This document shows positions 35,952-45,032 of a stretch of DNA of 64,000 bases, one piece after another. The translations under genes were made by a program, and so were the position numbers. The stretch covers positions 124,001 through 188,000 of the forward strand of contig JBPCQA010000019.1 in NCBI GenBank assembly GCA_050998615.1, in the 5' to 3' direction. Positions within the stretch are counted from its first letter, which is position 1. The number at the start of each line of letters is the position of its first letter. The DNA is from JBPCQA01 sp050998615. GTDB taxonomy: Bacteria > Actinomycetota > Actinomycetes > Propionibacteriales > Nocardioidaceae. The notes below the pieces were generated by a model. The model did not search any database. It had not been told where the DNA came from and worked only from the letters and a program-made list of their open reading frames with translations.

Positions 35952-36914
35952 TCAGTCCTGCAACTGCGCCCAGATCTCGCGGTCGCGCTCGGCGGTCCAA
36001 ATCGTTGGCCGCTCGGTGCCGGCCAGCTCCTCCCACAGCCGGGCCACGTCGAACGGCAGGCAATGCTCGAAGATCGGCCACCCGCCGTACTCGTCGACCA
36101 ACGCGAGGTGCGCGTTCTCGAAGGCCTGCCGCAGGCTTCCCCCGGCTTGTTGTACGCCGCCGACCTCCCGGATCATCACGTCGAGGAAGTGGCGGGTCTG
36201 GGCGATGGCGTGGCGGACCTCGTCGGCGCCGCGCGCCACCATGCCGCGACCACCCACCAGCGTGTCGGCTCCGAACGCCTCCACCCGGTCGAGCGTCGTG
36301 CTGGACCAGTCCCAGTGGAAGGCGTCGCCGGTGTAGAGGGCGGCTTGTGACTCGACCAGGTCGCCAGCCAGCAAAATCCGCGTCTTCGGCAGCCACGCGA
36401 CGATGTCGCCCTCAGTGTGGCCGCGACCGCAGTACTGCAGCACCAGGTCACCCTGCGAGGGCCCGAGGTCGATCGTCATCCGGTCGGTGAACGTGGCAGT
36501 GGGCCAGGTGAGGCCCGGGATCGACTCCGGCTCCTTGAACAGCCGTGGCATCCGGCCGAACTCCGACTCCCAGTCGTGCTGGCCCCGCTCGGCCACCAAC
36601 GCCCTGGTGTTCTCGTGCGCGACGATCGCGCCGGCGTCGAACGCGCTCGCGCCCAGCACTCGCACGGCATGGTAGTGCGAGAGCACAAGATACTTCACGG
36701 GCTTGTCGGTGTGCCGCCTGAGCTTGGCCAGCCATTCCCGCGCCGCGACCGGCGTTGCGAGCGCTTCGAAGCAGACCAAGAAGTCCTCGGCCTCGATGGC
36801 CGACACGTTGGGGTCGCCCTCCGCCGTGAGGGCATACACACCATCCGCGAGCACCTCGAACTGCTGAGCCTTTTCGTCCAGGTCGGCGCTGGACGCAAAC
36901 GGCTTTGCCATCAT
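35952..36914 (-). CDS. Metallo-beta-lactamase-fold protein with altered metal motif
   Basis: 320 aa. MBL fold (LVLSHYHAVRVLGASAF; YCGRGHTEGDIVAWLP; ILLAGDLVES). The canonical HxHxDH reads H80-Y-H82-A-V84-R85, so the Asp and last His of the first motif are replaced, while the later His (GRGHTEGD) and Asp (LAGDLV) remain. It may bind one metal or have another activity. A second ATG lies one codon downstream. Upstream partner of the FAD monooxygenase; divergent from hypA. Confidence 0.82.
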   Translation of the reverse strand: MMAKPFASSADLDEKAQQFEVLADGVYALTAEGDPNVSAIEAEDFLVCFEALATPVAAREWLAKLRRHTDKPVKYLVLSHYHAVRVLGASAFDAGAIVAHENTRALVAERGQHDWESEFGRMPRLFKEPESIPGLTWPTATFTDRMTIDLGPSQGDLVLQYCGRGHTEGDIVAWLPKTRILLAGDLVESQAALYTGDAFHWDWSSTTLDRVEAFGADTLVGGRGMVARGADEVRHAIAQTRHFLDVMIREVGGVQQAGGSLRQAFENAHLALVDEYGGWPIFEHCLPFDVARLWEELAGTERPTIWTAERDREIWAQLQD

Positions 36915-36973
36915 CGCTCCTCACGCTGGGGTCTGCTCCTCGACAGTCTAGAAGCCCTCGAATGCGCCGGAAT

Positions 36974-37000
36974 GTTGCCCGCGGGCGCGTCGTAGGCAAC
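36974..37000. promoter_or_regulatory. Inverted repeat in the MBL-hypA divergent promoter region
   Basis: GTTGCC (36974-36979) and GGCAAC (36995-37000), perfect arms with a 15-bp spacer, in the 119-bp region between divergent genes. A possible regulator site for the hydrogenase operon, but arms this short can occur by chance. Confidence 0.25.
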
Positions 37001-37033
37001 GCTGGGAGAGCCGGGGTCCGGAAGGAGCATGAC

Positions 37034-37375
37034 GTGCACGAGTTGTCGCTGTGCGGATCGATCTACGAGCTCGCCGAGCGAGCCGCGGATGGCCGCCCGG
37101 TTGCCGTCATCAACTTGCAAATCGGCCAGCTCCGTCAGGTTGTGCCAGATACACTGCGTTATTGCTGGACGCTGGTGAGCGACCAGACCGACCTTGGCGG
37201 ATCGACACTGGAAATCGACTCAGTGCCGGTGACCTTGCGCTGCCACGAGTGTGACTCAGACACCGCACTCACCGACCACCTGCTGCTCATCTGCGGCGGC
37301 TGCGGCGGGACACAAGTGCAGGTAACCACCGGTGAGGAGTTCGTCCTCACGTCGCTTGAACTCGCGGAGGTCTAA
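37034..37375 (+). CDS. hypA: Hydrogenase nickel-incorporation protein HypA
   Basis: 113 aa from the GTG at 37034 (SD AAGGAG), giving the M-H-E N-terminus in which His2 binds nickel. Zinc site: LRCHECD and LICGGCGG (two CxxC). With HypB it delivers Ni to the hydrogenase large subunit. First gene of the hydrogenase operon; 3 nt before hypB. Confidence 0.94.
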   Translation: MHELSLCGSIYELAERAADGRPVAVINLQIGQLRQVVPDTLRYCWTLVSDQTDLGGSTLEIDSVPVTLRCHECDSDTALTDHLLLICGGCGGTQVQVTTGEEFVLTSLELAEV

Positions 37376-37378
37376 ACC

Positions 37379-38257
37379 ATGGGCAGGTTTCACCGGCACG
37401 ACGACGGCACAGTGCACGAGCACGACCACGATCGTGGCCACACCGACGACCACGGCCACACCGACGACCACGGCCACACCGAGGTTCACGGCCACACCGA
37501 CGGTCAGGACCGCCAGGACAAGGACCTAGGCGACATGTCCGGTTACCGCACCGGCCCGGAGCGGATAGTCGTGCTGGAACGCATCTTCGACGAGAACGAC
37601 CGCTGCGCGGAGGACAACCGCACCAGGCTGGACACCGCGGGCGTGGTGGCGGTGAACATGATGTCGTCCCCGGGGGCGGGCAAGACCGCGATCTTGCAGC
37701 AAACCCTCGCTCGGCTGCCCGACGCAAGCCGGGTCGGCATCATCGAGGGGGACATCGAAACCAGCCTCGACGCGGATCGGCTCGCCGGCTTCGGTGCTCA
37801 GGTTTCGTTGCTCAACACGAGCAACGGGTTCGGCGGGGAGTGCCATCTCGACGCCCCGATGATCGCCTCGGCGATGGGGCGCCTGGATCTGTCAAGTCTC
37901 GACCTCGTATTCGTCGAAAACGTCGGCAACCTGGTCTGTCCCGCCGAGTTCGACGTCGGCGCCCATCACCGGGTGATGGTCTACGCCATCACCGAGGGGG
38001 AAGAGAAGCCGCTCAAGTATCCCGTGATGTTTCGCTCCGTCGACCTCGTCTTGGTCAACAAGCTGGATCTGCTGCCCCATCTCGACTTCGACCTCGCGCT
38101 CTTCGAGGACAACCTGATGTCGGTCAACCCGACCGCTACGGTCTTGAAGGTGAGCGCTCGCACCGCCGAGGGACTGGAGTCGTGGTACGAGTGGCTGGCG
38201 GTGCACGCACCCCTCGGAAACCCCGAAATCCTTGACTTCCCCAAGGCCGAGGTATAG
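37379..38257 (+). CDS. hypB: Hydrogenase nickel-incorporation GTPase HypB, His-rich N-terminus
   Basis: 292 aa. The first 40 residues contain 12 His (HEHDHD, DDHGHT repeats), a nickel-storage extension. GTPase G domain: P-loop MSSPGAGKTAIL, EGDIET, ENVGNLVCP (switch/metal Cys), NKLDLLPH. The N-terminal repeats are encoded by four 18-bp DNA units (37436-37507). Confidence 0.95.
   Translation: MGRFHRHDDGTVHEHDHDRGHTDDHGHTDDHGHTEVHGHTDGQDRQDKDLGDMSGYRTGPERIVVLERIFDENDRCAEDNRTRLDTAGVVAVNMMSSPGAGKTAILQQTLARLPDASRVGIIEGDIETSLDADRLAGFGAQVSLLNTSNGFGGECHLDAPMIASAMGRLDLSSLDLVFVENVGNLVCPAEFDVGAHHRVMVYAITEGEEKPLKYPVMFRSVDLVLVNKLDLLPHLDFDLALFEDNLMSVNPTATVLKVSARTAEGLESWYEWLAVHAPLGNPEILDFPKAEV
37436..37507 (+). 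repeat. 18-bp tandem repeat within hypB (4 units)
   Basis: The unit GGCCACACCGACGACCAC is present twice exactly and twice in diverged form, encoding GHTDDH-type His repeats. It likely expands and contracts by slippage, changing the number of nickel-binding His residues. Confidence 0.9.
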
Positions 38258-38344
38258 AAACAAAGAAACTTCACAACTGCAGGGCCAAGGGGCGGGTCCA
38301 GGCAATGACAGGGGTGCTGACCCACCTCGGAAAGTGTGGTTTGC

Positions 38345-39400
38345 ATGCCCACAGCCGCAGCCGTCAAGGCTGAAGAGACCCTCATTCATGTGCTTTGGAT
38401 CAACGCTGGTCTTAGTTGTGATGGTGACTCCGTCTCGCTTACTGCGGCGACCCAGCCGAGCATCGAAGAGATCGCGCTGGGAGCGCTGCCCGGCCTCCCC
38501 CAGATCGCGGTGCACTGGCCACTGATCGACTTCGAGTGCGGGCCCAACGGCGGCGCTGACGACTTCCTCGAATGGTTCTTCAAAGCCGATCGCGGCGAGC
38601 TCGAGCCCTTTGTCCTGGTCGTCGAGGGCTCGATCCCCAACGAGCAGTTGCATGACGAGGGCTACTGGTGCGGCTTCGGCAACAATCCGGCGACCGGGCA
38701 GCCGATGACCACCAGCGAATGGCTGGACCGGCTTGCCCCGAAGGCCACCGCGATCGTCGCGGTCGGCACCTGCGCGACGTACGGCGGGATCCACGCGATG
38801 GCCGGCAACCCGACCGGAGCCATGGGCGTGCCCGACTACCTCGGCTGGGACTGGAAGTCCAAGGCCGGCATCCCGATCGTCTGTGTGCCCGGGTGCCCGA
38901 TTCAGCCCGACAACCTGTCGGAGACGCTCACCTACCTGCTCTACATGGCCACCGATCAGGCGCCGATGATTCCGCTGGACGACGCGCTGCGACCGACCTG
39001 GTTGTTCGGTGCGACCGTTCACGAGGGCTGCGACCGCGGCAGCTACTACGAGCAGGGCGACTTCGCCACCGAGTACGGCTCGCCGAAGTGCATCGTCAAG
39101 CTCGGCTGCTGGGGGCCTGTCGTCAAGTGCAATGTCCCCAAGCGGGGCTGGATGAACGGCATCGGAGGCTGCCCCAACGTCGGCGGCATCTGCATTGGTT
39201 GCACCATGCCCGGATTCCCCGACAAGTTCATGCCATTCATGGACGAACCCCCGGGCGGCAAGCTGTCCACGACCGCAATCGGCGTGTATGGCTCGGCGAT
39301 CCGGTCGCTCCGGCACATCACCAGCCACACCGTCGACCAAGAGCCCAAGTGGCGCAAGCGCGGCAAGCAGCTCACCACCGGCGCGTCCCGCACCTGGTAG
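38345..39400 (+). CDS. hhyS: [NiFe]-hydrogenase small subunit, group 1h (actinobacterial type)
   Basis: 351 aa. The N-terminal LWINAGLSCDGDSVSLT has Cys25 and Asp28 where most hydrogenases have CxxC; an Asp ligand to the proximal [4Fe-4S] cluster is known for the R. eutropha actinobacterial-type enzyme. Further cluster ligands: VGTCATYGGI, CVPGCPIQPDN, HEGCDRGSYY, KLGCWGPVVKCNVPKRGWMNG, CIGCTMPGFPD. No Tat signal, as in this group. The ATG at 38345 gives the usual start; GTG 38336 is an alternative. These enzymes oxidise trace, even atmospheric, H2. Confidence 0.95.
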   Translation: MPTAAAVKAEETLIHVLWINAGLSCDGDSVSLTAATQPSIEEIALGALPGLPQIAVHWPLIDFECGPNGGADDFLEWFFKADRGELEPFVLVVEGSIPNEQLHDEGYWCGFGNNPATGQPMTTSEWLDRLAPKATAIVAVGTCATYGGIHAMAGNPTGAMGVPDYLGWDWKSKAGIPIVCVPGCPIQPDNLSETLTYLLYMATDQAPMIPLDDALRPTWLFGATVHEGCDRGSYYEQGDFATEYGSPKCIVKLGCWGPVVKCNVPKRGWMNGIGGCPNVGGICIGCTMPGFPDKFMPFMDEPPGGKLSTTAIGVYGSAIRSLRHITSHTVDQEPKWRKRGKQLTTGASRTW

Positions 39401-39436
39401 TCACGACTCCCCACACTCCGACAGAGAGGCGGCGTC

Positions 39437-41230
39437 ATGACGTCGACGATCCCCAAGCCCAGCAGCAAGTCCCAAAGCTCCGACGGTCTGGTGGAGATGG
39501 CGTGGGATCCCATCACTCGGATTGTCGGCAGCCTCGGCATCTACACCAAGATCGACTTCAACCAGAAGGTCGTCGCCGAGTGCCACAGCACGAGCTCGAT
39601 CTTCCGTGGCTACTCGATCTTCATGAAGGGCAAGGATCCCCGCGACGCACACTTCATCACCAGCCGGATCTGCGGTATCTGCGGAGATAACCACGCCACG
39701 TGTTCTTGCTACGCGCAGAACATGGCGTACGGCGTGAAGCCGCCGCACCTCGGCGAGTGGATCGTCAACCTGGGCGAGGCCGCGGAATACATGTTCGACC
39801 ACAACATCTTCCAGGAGAACCTGGTCGGAGTCGACTACTGCGAGAAGATGGTCGCCGAGACGAATCCGGGCGTCCTCGAGCAGGCCAACCGGACCGACGC
39901 CCCGCACGCGGACGCCCATGGGTACAAAACCGTCGGTGACATCATGCGGTCCCTTAACCCGTTCACCGGCGAGTTTTACCGCGAGGCGTTGCAGGTGAGC
40001 CGGCTGACCCGCGAGATGTTCTGCCTGATGGAGGGCCGCCACGTCCACCCGTCGACGCTGTACCCGGGCGGCGTGGGCACGGTTGCCACCATCCAGCTGA
40101 TGACCGACTACATCACCCGGCTGCAGCGCTACGTCGAGTTCATGAAGAAGGTCGTGCCGATGCACGACGACCTGTTCGACTTCTTCTACGAAGCGCTTCC
40201 GGGCTACGAGCAGGTTGGCGACCGCCGCATCCTGCTCGGCTGCTGGGGGTCCTTCCAAGATCCCGAGCACTGCAACTTCGAATACCGCGACATGACCAAC
40301 TGGGGTCGCAAGATGTACGTGACCCCCGGTGTCGTCGTCGACGGCAAGCTGGTGACGACCGACCTGGTCGAGATCAACCTCGGCATCCGGATCCTGCTTG
40401 GCTCCTCCTACTACGACGACTGGGAGTCGCAGGAGATGTTCGTCACCCACGACCCGCTCGGCAACCCGGTCGACCGGCGCCACCCGTGGAACCAGCACAC
40501 CAACCCACAACCGCAAAAGCGCAACCTCGACGACAAGTACAGCTGGGTGATGTCACCGCGCTGGTTCGACGGCAAGGACTATCTCGCGCTGGACACCGGC
40601 GGCGGCCCGTTGGCGCGGCTATGGGCCACGGCGCTGGCCGGCCTGGTCGACATCGGCTACGTCCAGTCCACTGGCAACTCGGTGAAGATCAACCTTCCCA
40701 AGACCGCGCTCAAGGGCCCGGTAGAGCTGGAGTGGAAGGTCCCGCAGTGGAGCAACACGATCGAGCGCAACCGGGCCCGCACCTACTTCCAGGCGTACGC
40801 CGCCGCGTGTGCGCTGCACTTCGCGGAGAAGGCACTGGTCGAGATCCGGGCCGGCCGGACCAAGACATGGGAGAAGTTCGAGGTGCCCGAGGAGGGCGTC
40901 GGCTGCGGCTTTACCGAGGCGGTCCGTGGTGTGTTGTCACACCATCTGGTGATTAGGGACGGCAAGATCGCGAACTACCACCCCTACCCACCGACACCGT
41001 GGAATGCCAGCCCCCGTGACTCCTACGGCACCCCGGGACCCTACGAAGACGCCGTCCAAGGGCAGCCGATCTTCGAGGAGAACGACCGGGAGCACTTCAA
41101 GGGCATCGACATCATGCGTACGGTCCGCAGCTTCGACCCATGTCTGCCGTGCGGTGTGCACATGTATCTCGGCGACGGGAAGAAACTCGAGATGCTGCAC
41201 ACGCCGACCCAGTCCATGACGGGGGAGTAG
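39437..41230 (+). CDS. hhyL: [NiFe]-hydrogenase large subunit, group 1h
   Basis: 597 aa. Carries the Ni-Fe(CN)2CO site. L1 motif RICGICGDNHATCS (about residue 76) and L2 motif DPCLPCGVH (residues 567-575) supply the four Cys ligands. The 22 residues after His575 are a C-terminal peptide of the kind removed by the HyaD-type protease encoded at 45749. Follows the small subunit by 36 nt. Confidence 0.96.
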   Translation: MTSTIPKPSSKSQSSDGLVEMAWDPITRIVGSLGIYTKIDFNQKVVAECHSTSSIFRGYSIFMKGKDPRDAHFITSRICGICGDNHATCSCYAQNMAYGVKPPHLGEWIVNLGEAAEYMFDHNIFQENLVGVDYCEKMVAETNPGVLEQANRTDAPHADAHGYKTVGDIMRSLNPFTGEFYREALQVSRLTREMFCLMEGRHVHPSTLYPGGVGTVATIQLMTDYITRLQRYVEFMKKVVPMHDDLFDFFYEALPGYEQVGDRRILLGCWGSFQDPEHCNFEYRDMTNWGRKMYVTPGVVVDGKLVTTDLVEINLGIRILLGSSYYDDWESQEMFVTHDPLGNPVDRRHPWNQHTNPQPQKRNLDDKYSWVMSPRWFDGKDYLALDTGGGPLARLWATALAGLVDIGYVQSTGNSVKINLPKTALKGPVELEWKVPQWSNTIERNRARTYFQAYAAACALHFAEKALVEIRAGRTKTWEKFEVPEEGVGCGFTEAVRGVLSHHLVIRDGKIANYHPYPPTPWNASPRDSYGTPGPYEDAVQGQPIFEENDREHFKGIDIMRTVRSFDPCLPCGVHMYLGDGKKLEMLHTPTQSMTGE

Positions 41231-41238
41231 CAGCCACG

Positions 41239-42201
41239 ATGGCTGATACCGAAGCAGAAGTCAGCAGGTCCGACCAGCTTCGGGCAGCCGGTGATCGCAT
41301 CGACACCTTGCTGAACGCCAGTGCGTCCGGCGGCACGGTTGCCCGTGAGCGCGCCGAGGAGCTGGTCCGGTTGGTCGCCGATCTCTACGGCGCCGGGCTG
41401 GAGCGGGTGCTGACGATTGTCGACGACGCCGGTCGGCTTGACGACGACGTGCTGGCCGCGCTGGCGGCCGACGACCTGGTCGCCAGCCTGTTGCTGGTTC
41501 ATGGGCTGCATCCGTACGACGTGATCACGCGGGTCGAGCAGGCGCTGGAGAGCGTGCGGCCCTACCTCGGGTCCCACGGTGGAGACGTCGAGTTGCTCGA
41601 GGTGAGCGAAGACGGCGCCGTACGCCTGCGGCTGCTCGGCAGTTGCGACGGCTGCCCATCCTCGTCGGTGACGCTCAAGCTCGCCGTCGAGGGAGCGATC
41701 GAGGCGGCGGCCCCCGAGATCACCGCCATCGAGGTTGAAACCCCCATCGAGGACACTCCTCCGGTTGCCGGTGGGCCGGTGATCTCCGTCGAGGCACTGC
41801 GGTCCCGGATCGGCGACAGCGCAGCCCAGGCGGAGCAGATCGGCTCTCATGGCTCGTCGTGGGAGTCGGTCCCCGAGCTGGCAGAGCTTGCCGCCGGTGG
41901 GGTGGCCGGTTTCTTGGTGGCGCAGACACCGATCGTGGTCTGCCGGATCGGCTCGGACCTCTTCGCCTTCCGTGACCACTGCGGGAGGTGCGAGGAGTCG
42001 CTGGCCGGGGCGAGCCTGGCGCGCCGGATGGGCGGCGCCGTCGGTGACGCGGTGCTCCGCTGCCCGACATGTCAGGCGCACTACGACGTACGACGGGCCG
42101 GCGCGTGCCTGGATGCGGCCGAGCTGCACCTTGACCCGCTGCCGCTGCTGGTCGACGGTGATGTGGTGTCGGTCGCCGTGCCCTCTGCGGTAGCGGTATG
42201 A
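41239..42201 (+). CDS. NifU C-terminal domain + Rieske-like domain protein
   Basis: 320 aa from the ATG at 41239. About residues 85-160: NifU-type Fe-S scaffold (VRPYLGSHGGDVELLEV, LLGSCDGCPSSSVTLKLAVE with CxxC). About residues 210-310: a Rieske-shaped domain, but the ligand motifs read DHCGRCEES and CPTCQAHYDV, CxxC and CxxCxxH rather than CxH and CxxH, so it may hold Zn or a different cluster. A helical N-terminus precedes both. Conserved partner of group 1h hydrogenases; it may supply or carry electrons or clusters. Confidence 0.82.
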   Translation: MADTEAEVSRSDQLRAAGDRIDTLLNASASGGTVARERAEELVRLVADLYGAGLERVLTIVDDAGRLDDDVLAALAADDLVASLLLVHGLHPYDVITRVEQALESVRPYLGSHGGDVELLEVSEDGAVRLRLLGSCDGCPSSSVTLKLAVEGAIEAAAPEITAIEVETPIEDTPPVAGGPVISVEALRSRIGDSAAQAEQIGSHGSSWESVPELAELAAGGVAGFLVAQTPIVVCRIGSDLFAFRDHCGRCEESLAGASLARRMGGAVGDAVLRCPTCQAHYDVRRAGACLDAAELHLDPLPLLVDGDVVSVAVPSAVAV

Positions 42202-42226
42202 GCAGCGCGACCGTCGCGGTGACGTG

Positions 42227-42892
42227 ATGAGCTCCGCCCCACCACCCGGCGTCCGCAGTGGTCCACCGCTGTCAACATTGCGGCGCATCACCGAGAGCCG
42301 CCCGGCGCCGGTGGTCGGCGAGCGTTGCGAGATGTGCGCGGAGCCGATCGCGCAGAGCCACCCACACGTGGCGAACCTGCAGAGCCGCAGCCTGATGTGC
42401 ACCTGTCGGGCCTGCTACCTGCTGTTCACCGACCAGCAGGCGCACCTGCACTACCGGGCGGTTCCGGACCGCTACCTGTCGTTTCCCGACTTCGAGCTCG
42501 ACGGTCGCCTGTGGGACGAGCTGGAGATCCCGGTAGGGCTCGCGTTCTTGTTCCAGAACTCCGTGCAGGAGCGCACGATCGCGTGCTACCCCGGCCCCGC
42601 CGGCGCAACCGAATCCGAGCTGCCCCTGGAGGCGTGGGACCGCATCGTCGAAGCCAACCCGCAGCTGGGCGTGCTGCTGCGCGACGTCGAAGCGCTGCTG
42701 ATCCGGGGGACCGGACGCAACGACTTCTCGTGCCACTTGGTGCCGATCGACGCCTGCTACGAGCTGGTCGGCCGAATGCGCACGTTGTGGCGCGGCTTCG
42801 ACGGCGGCCGCGAGGCCCACGACGCGATGGATGCGTTCTTCGCCCAGGTGCAGGCCCGCAGCCGACCCGCCCCACCGGTCGGGGCACCATGA
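42227..42892 (+). CDS. DUF5947-family protein of group 1h hydrogenase loci
   Basis: 221 aa (ATG 42227; GTG 42224 one codon earlier). N-terminal CxxC pairs CEMCAEPI and CTCRACYLLF suggest a zinc or Fe-S site; the rest is a mixed alpha/beta domain (LEIPVGLAFLFQNS, ACYPGPAGATESELPLEAW). I recall relatives next to actinobacterial hydrogenases; molecular role unknown. ATGA-coupled to the next gene. Confidence 0.75.
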   Translation: MSSAPPPGVRSGPPLSTLRRITESRPAPVVGERCEMCAEPIAQSHPHVANLQSRSLMCTCRACYLLFTDQQAHLHYRAVPDRYLSFPDFELDGRLWDELEIPVGLAFLFQNSVQERTIACYPGPAGATESELPLEAWDRIVEANPQLGVLLRDVEALLIRGTGRNDFSCHLVPIDACYELVGRMRTLWRGFDGGREAHDAMDAFFAQVQARSRPAPPVGAP

Positions 42893-43530
42893 GCGGCTAC
42901 CAGTTCTCCGTGTTGGACATCTGCGCCGAACAGTACGCCGTCGCGCCGCAGTTGACCGCCCGGTTGCGGATCGAGGAGACCACCGGCCAGGTCATTCACG
43001 CGATCGCGCTGCGCTGCCAGGTCCGCATCGAGCCGCAACGCCGGCACTACGACGAGCCCGAGCAGAGCGGCCTGCGCGGCCTGTTCGGTGAACGTGCCAG
43101 GTGGGTGGACACCTTGAAGCCGTTTTTGTGGATGCAATGCAACACGACGGTGCAGGGGTTCACCGGGGCGACCGAGGTCGAGCTCACGCTGCCGTGCACT
43201 TACGACTTCGACGTGATCGGCTCGCGTTACCTGCACGCGCTCGACACGGGCACGGTGCCGCTCAACCTGCTGTTCTCGGGCACCGTGTTCACGAAGGGCA
43301 CTCACGGCTTCGGGGTGCAGCAAGTGCCCTGGGAGTGTGAGGCCAGATATCAGCTCCCGGTGTCGGTGTGGCAACAGATGATCGGGTGGTACTTCCCGAA
43401 CACCGGGTGGATCCGGCTCGACCAAGATGTGCTCACCCTGCTCGCCGACTTCCGCGCGCGTCACGGGTTGATCACCTGGGAGGAGACCGTGCAGAGATTG
43501 CTGGCCGCGGAAGGCGAGGCGGTGTCATGA
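42889..43530 (+). CDS. DUF6084-family protein of group 1h hydrogenase loci
   Basis: 213 aa from the ATG at 42889. Predominantly beta-rich sequence (FSVLDICAEQYAVAPQLTARLRIEE, TEVELTLPCTYDFDVIGSRYLHAL), a conserved PWECEARYQLPVSVWQQM segment and a C-terminal helix. No cofactor motif. It resembles conserved unknowns in these operons. Coupled by ATGA at both ends. Confidence 0.72.
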   Translation: MSGYQFSVLDICAEQYAVAPQLTARLRIEETTGQVIHAIALRCQVRIEPQRRHYDEPEQSGLRGLFGERARWVDTLKPFLWMQCNTTVQGFTGATEVELTLPCTYDFDVIGSRYLHALDTGTVPLNLLFSGTVFTKGTHGFGVQQVPWECEARYQLPVSVWQQMIGWYFPNTGWIRLDQDVLTLLADFRARHGLITWEETVQRLLAAEGEAVS

Positions 43531-45032
43531 GCCTTGAGCTGGCGCGCACCGTCGCCGACGCCGTGTTGTACGAGGGCTATTTGCTGTACCCATACCGCGC
43601 GACCTCGAAGAAGAACCAGGCGCGCTGGCAGTTCGGCGTGCTCGGCCCGCCCGGGGCTGCGGCCGCGGGTCTGGGCGAGGAGTCGGGCATGGAGGCGCAG
43701 TGCCTGCTCAGAGCCTGCGGGCCCGGCGAATCCGTATCTGCGCGGGCTCTAAGTGGCTCCGGGGCCTCCGGTGCGGTTGGCGGCGAACCTGCCGTGACCG
43801 TGCACCTGAGATTCTTGCAACTGCAGGTGCGAGACCTGGAGCGCGTGGAGCCAGACGATCCGGCCGGCTATGTCCCGGTCGACGAGCTCGTCGTCGAAGG
43901 CGAGCGGCTGCTCAGCTGGGATGAGGCAGTCGAGCGCGAGTGCGTGTTCCCGTCGTACCAACTCTTCGACCTCCACGCCGGTGTAAGCGCCCCTGTCGAG
44001 ATGCCCGGGGGCGACGACATCGAGCCGCTGTCGGCAGCCGACGGGACACCGGTGGGCCGGATTGTGCGTCGCCGGTGGCCGCTGGACGCGCAGATCACGG
44101 TGACCGCCACCGACGTCGACGGTTTCGTCCGGCTGTCGATCGACGTGGAAAACACCCGAGCGGAGCCGCCTCGTGACAAAGACGACGCGATCCGGACCTC
44201 GCTAATCGGAGCACACCTCATCATCTCGGCGCACGACACGGAGTTCATCTCGTTGCTCGAGCCGCCCGACAGCGCTGCGCAAGCGGCCGCGTCGTGTCAG
44301 CAGCGCCGGTGCTGGCCGGTTCTTGCCGGATCGCCCAGTGACACCGACGCGGTGCTTGCCTCGCCGATCATCCTCTACGACTATCCGGAGGTCGCCGCGG
44401 AGAGCGCGGGGGCGCTGTTCGACTCCACGGAGATCGACGAGATCCTCACCTTGCGGGTGATGACGTTGACCGATGAAGAAAAGGCGGAGGCTCGGGCGAC
44501 CGATCCACGCGCCCGAGACATCATCGACCGCTGCGACGAGATGTCAGCGGAGACGTTACAACAGCTGCACGGAATCTTGCGCGACCCGCATGCGGGTGCG
44601 GCCGCGCTTGCGGCAGCCGACGACTTGATGCCCACGGGGTTGGGTGTGCCGCCGGACCTGCGGAATGCCGAAGGGCCATCGTTCGACACCGGCGACGCGC
44701 CGTGGTGGGATCCGGCCGCAGATGCGAGCGTGCAACCGGAGGTCGACGCCGTCGTGATCAACGGGGTGAGTGTCAGCAAGGGCAGCCTGGTGCGCGTGCA
44801 TCCGTCCCGCCGGGCGGATGCGCAGGATCTGTTTTTCGCCGACGAGGTAGCCCGGGTGACCGCCGTGCTGTCTGACGTCGACGGCGACGTCCACGTGGCT
44901 GTGCTGCTGGTCGACGACCCGGCGGCCGACATGCATGACTGGTACGGCAGATATCTCTACTTTGCCCCAGAGGAACTCGAGCCGCTATCAACCGAAGTAG
45001 AGACAGATCACCGAGAGGAGAGCCGATCATGA
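43527..45032 (+). CDS. Conserved protein of unknown function in hydrogenase operon (501 aa)
   Basis: 501 aa from the ATG at 43527. Opens with LARTVADAVLYEGYLLYPYRATSKKNQARWQFGVL, then a beta-rich middle (ITVTATDVDGFVRLSIDVEN) and IGAHLIISAHDTEFISLLEPP, and a C-terminal barrel-like end (SKGSLVRVHPSRRADAQDLF). No cofactor motif or membrane segment seen. Coupled to DUF6084 upstream and to the 39-aa membrane peptide downstream by ATGA, so produced in fixed proportion with them. Function unknown. Confidence 0.72.
   Translation: MSLELARTVADAVLYEGYLLYPYRATSKKNQARWQFGVLGPPGAAAAGLGEESGMEAQCLLRACGPGESVSARALSGSGASGAVGGEPAVTVHLRFLQLQVRDLERVEPDDPAGYVPVDELVVEGERLLSWDEAVERECVFPSYQLFDLHAGVSAPVEMPGGDDIEPLSAADGTPVGRIVRRRWPLDAQITVTATDVDGFVRLSIDVENTRAEPPRDKDDAIRTSLIGAHLIISAHDTEFISLLEPPDSAAQAAASCQQRRCWPVLAGSPSDTDAVLASPIILYDYPEVAAESAGALFDSTEIDEILTLRVMTLTDEEKAEARATDPRARDIIDRCDEMSAETLQQLHGILRDPHAGAAALAAADDLMPTGLGVPPDLRNAEGPSFDTGDAPWWDPAADASVQPEVDAVVINGVSVSKGSLVRVHPSRRADAQDLFFADEVARVTAVLSDVDGDVHVAVLLVDDPAADMHDWYGRYLYFAPEELEPLSTEVETDHREESRS

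Noticed and set aside
37436..37507. Regular 18-bp repeats considered as a CRISPR array
   Set aside because: No spacers; units are contiguous and encode the HypB His repeats in frame.
37892..39340. 482-codon minus-strand open frame over hypB-hhyS
   Set aside because: Antisense shadow of conserved hydrogenase genes; no family features and would overlap both completely.
42325..43530. Long open frame beginning inside the DUF5947 gene
   Set aside because: The upstream part is Arg/Pro-rich shadow; the DUF6084 protein starts at the ATGA overlap at 42889.
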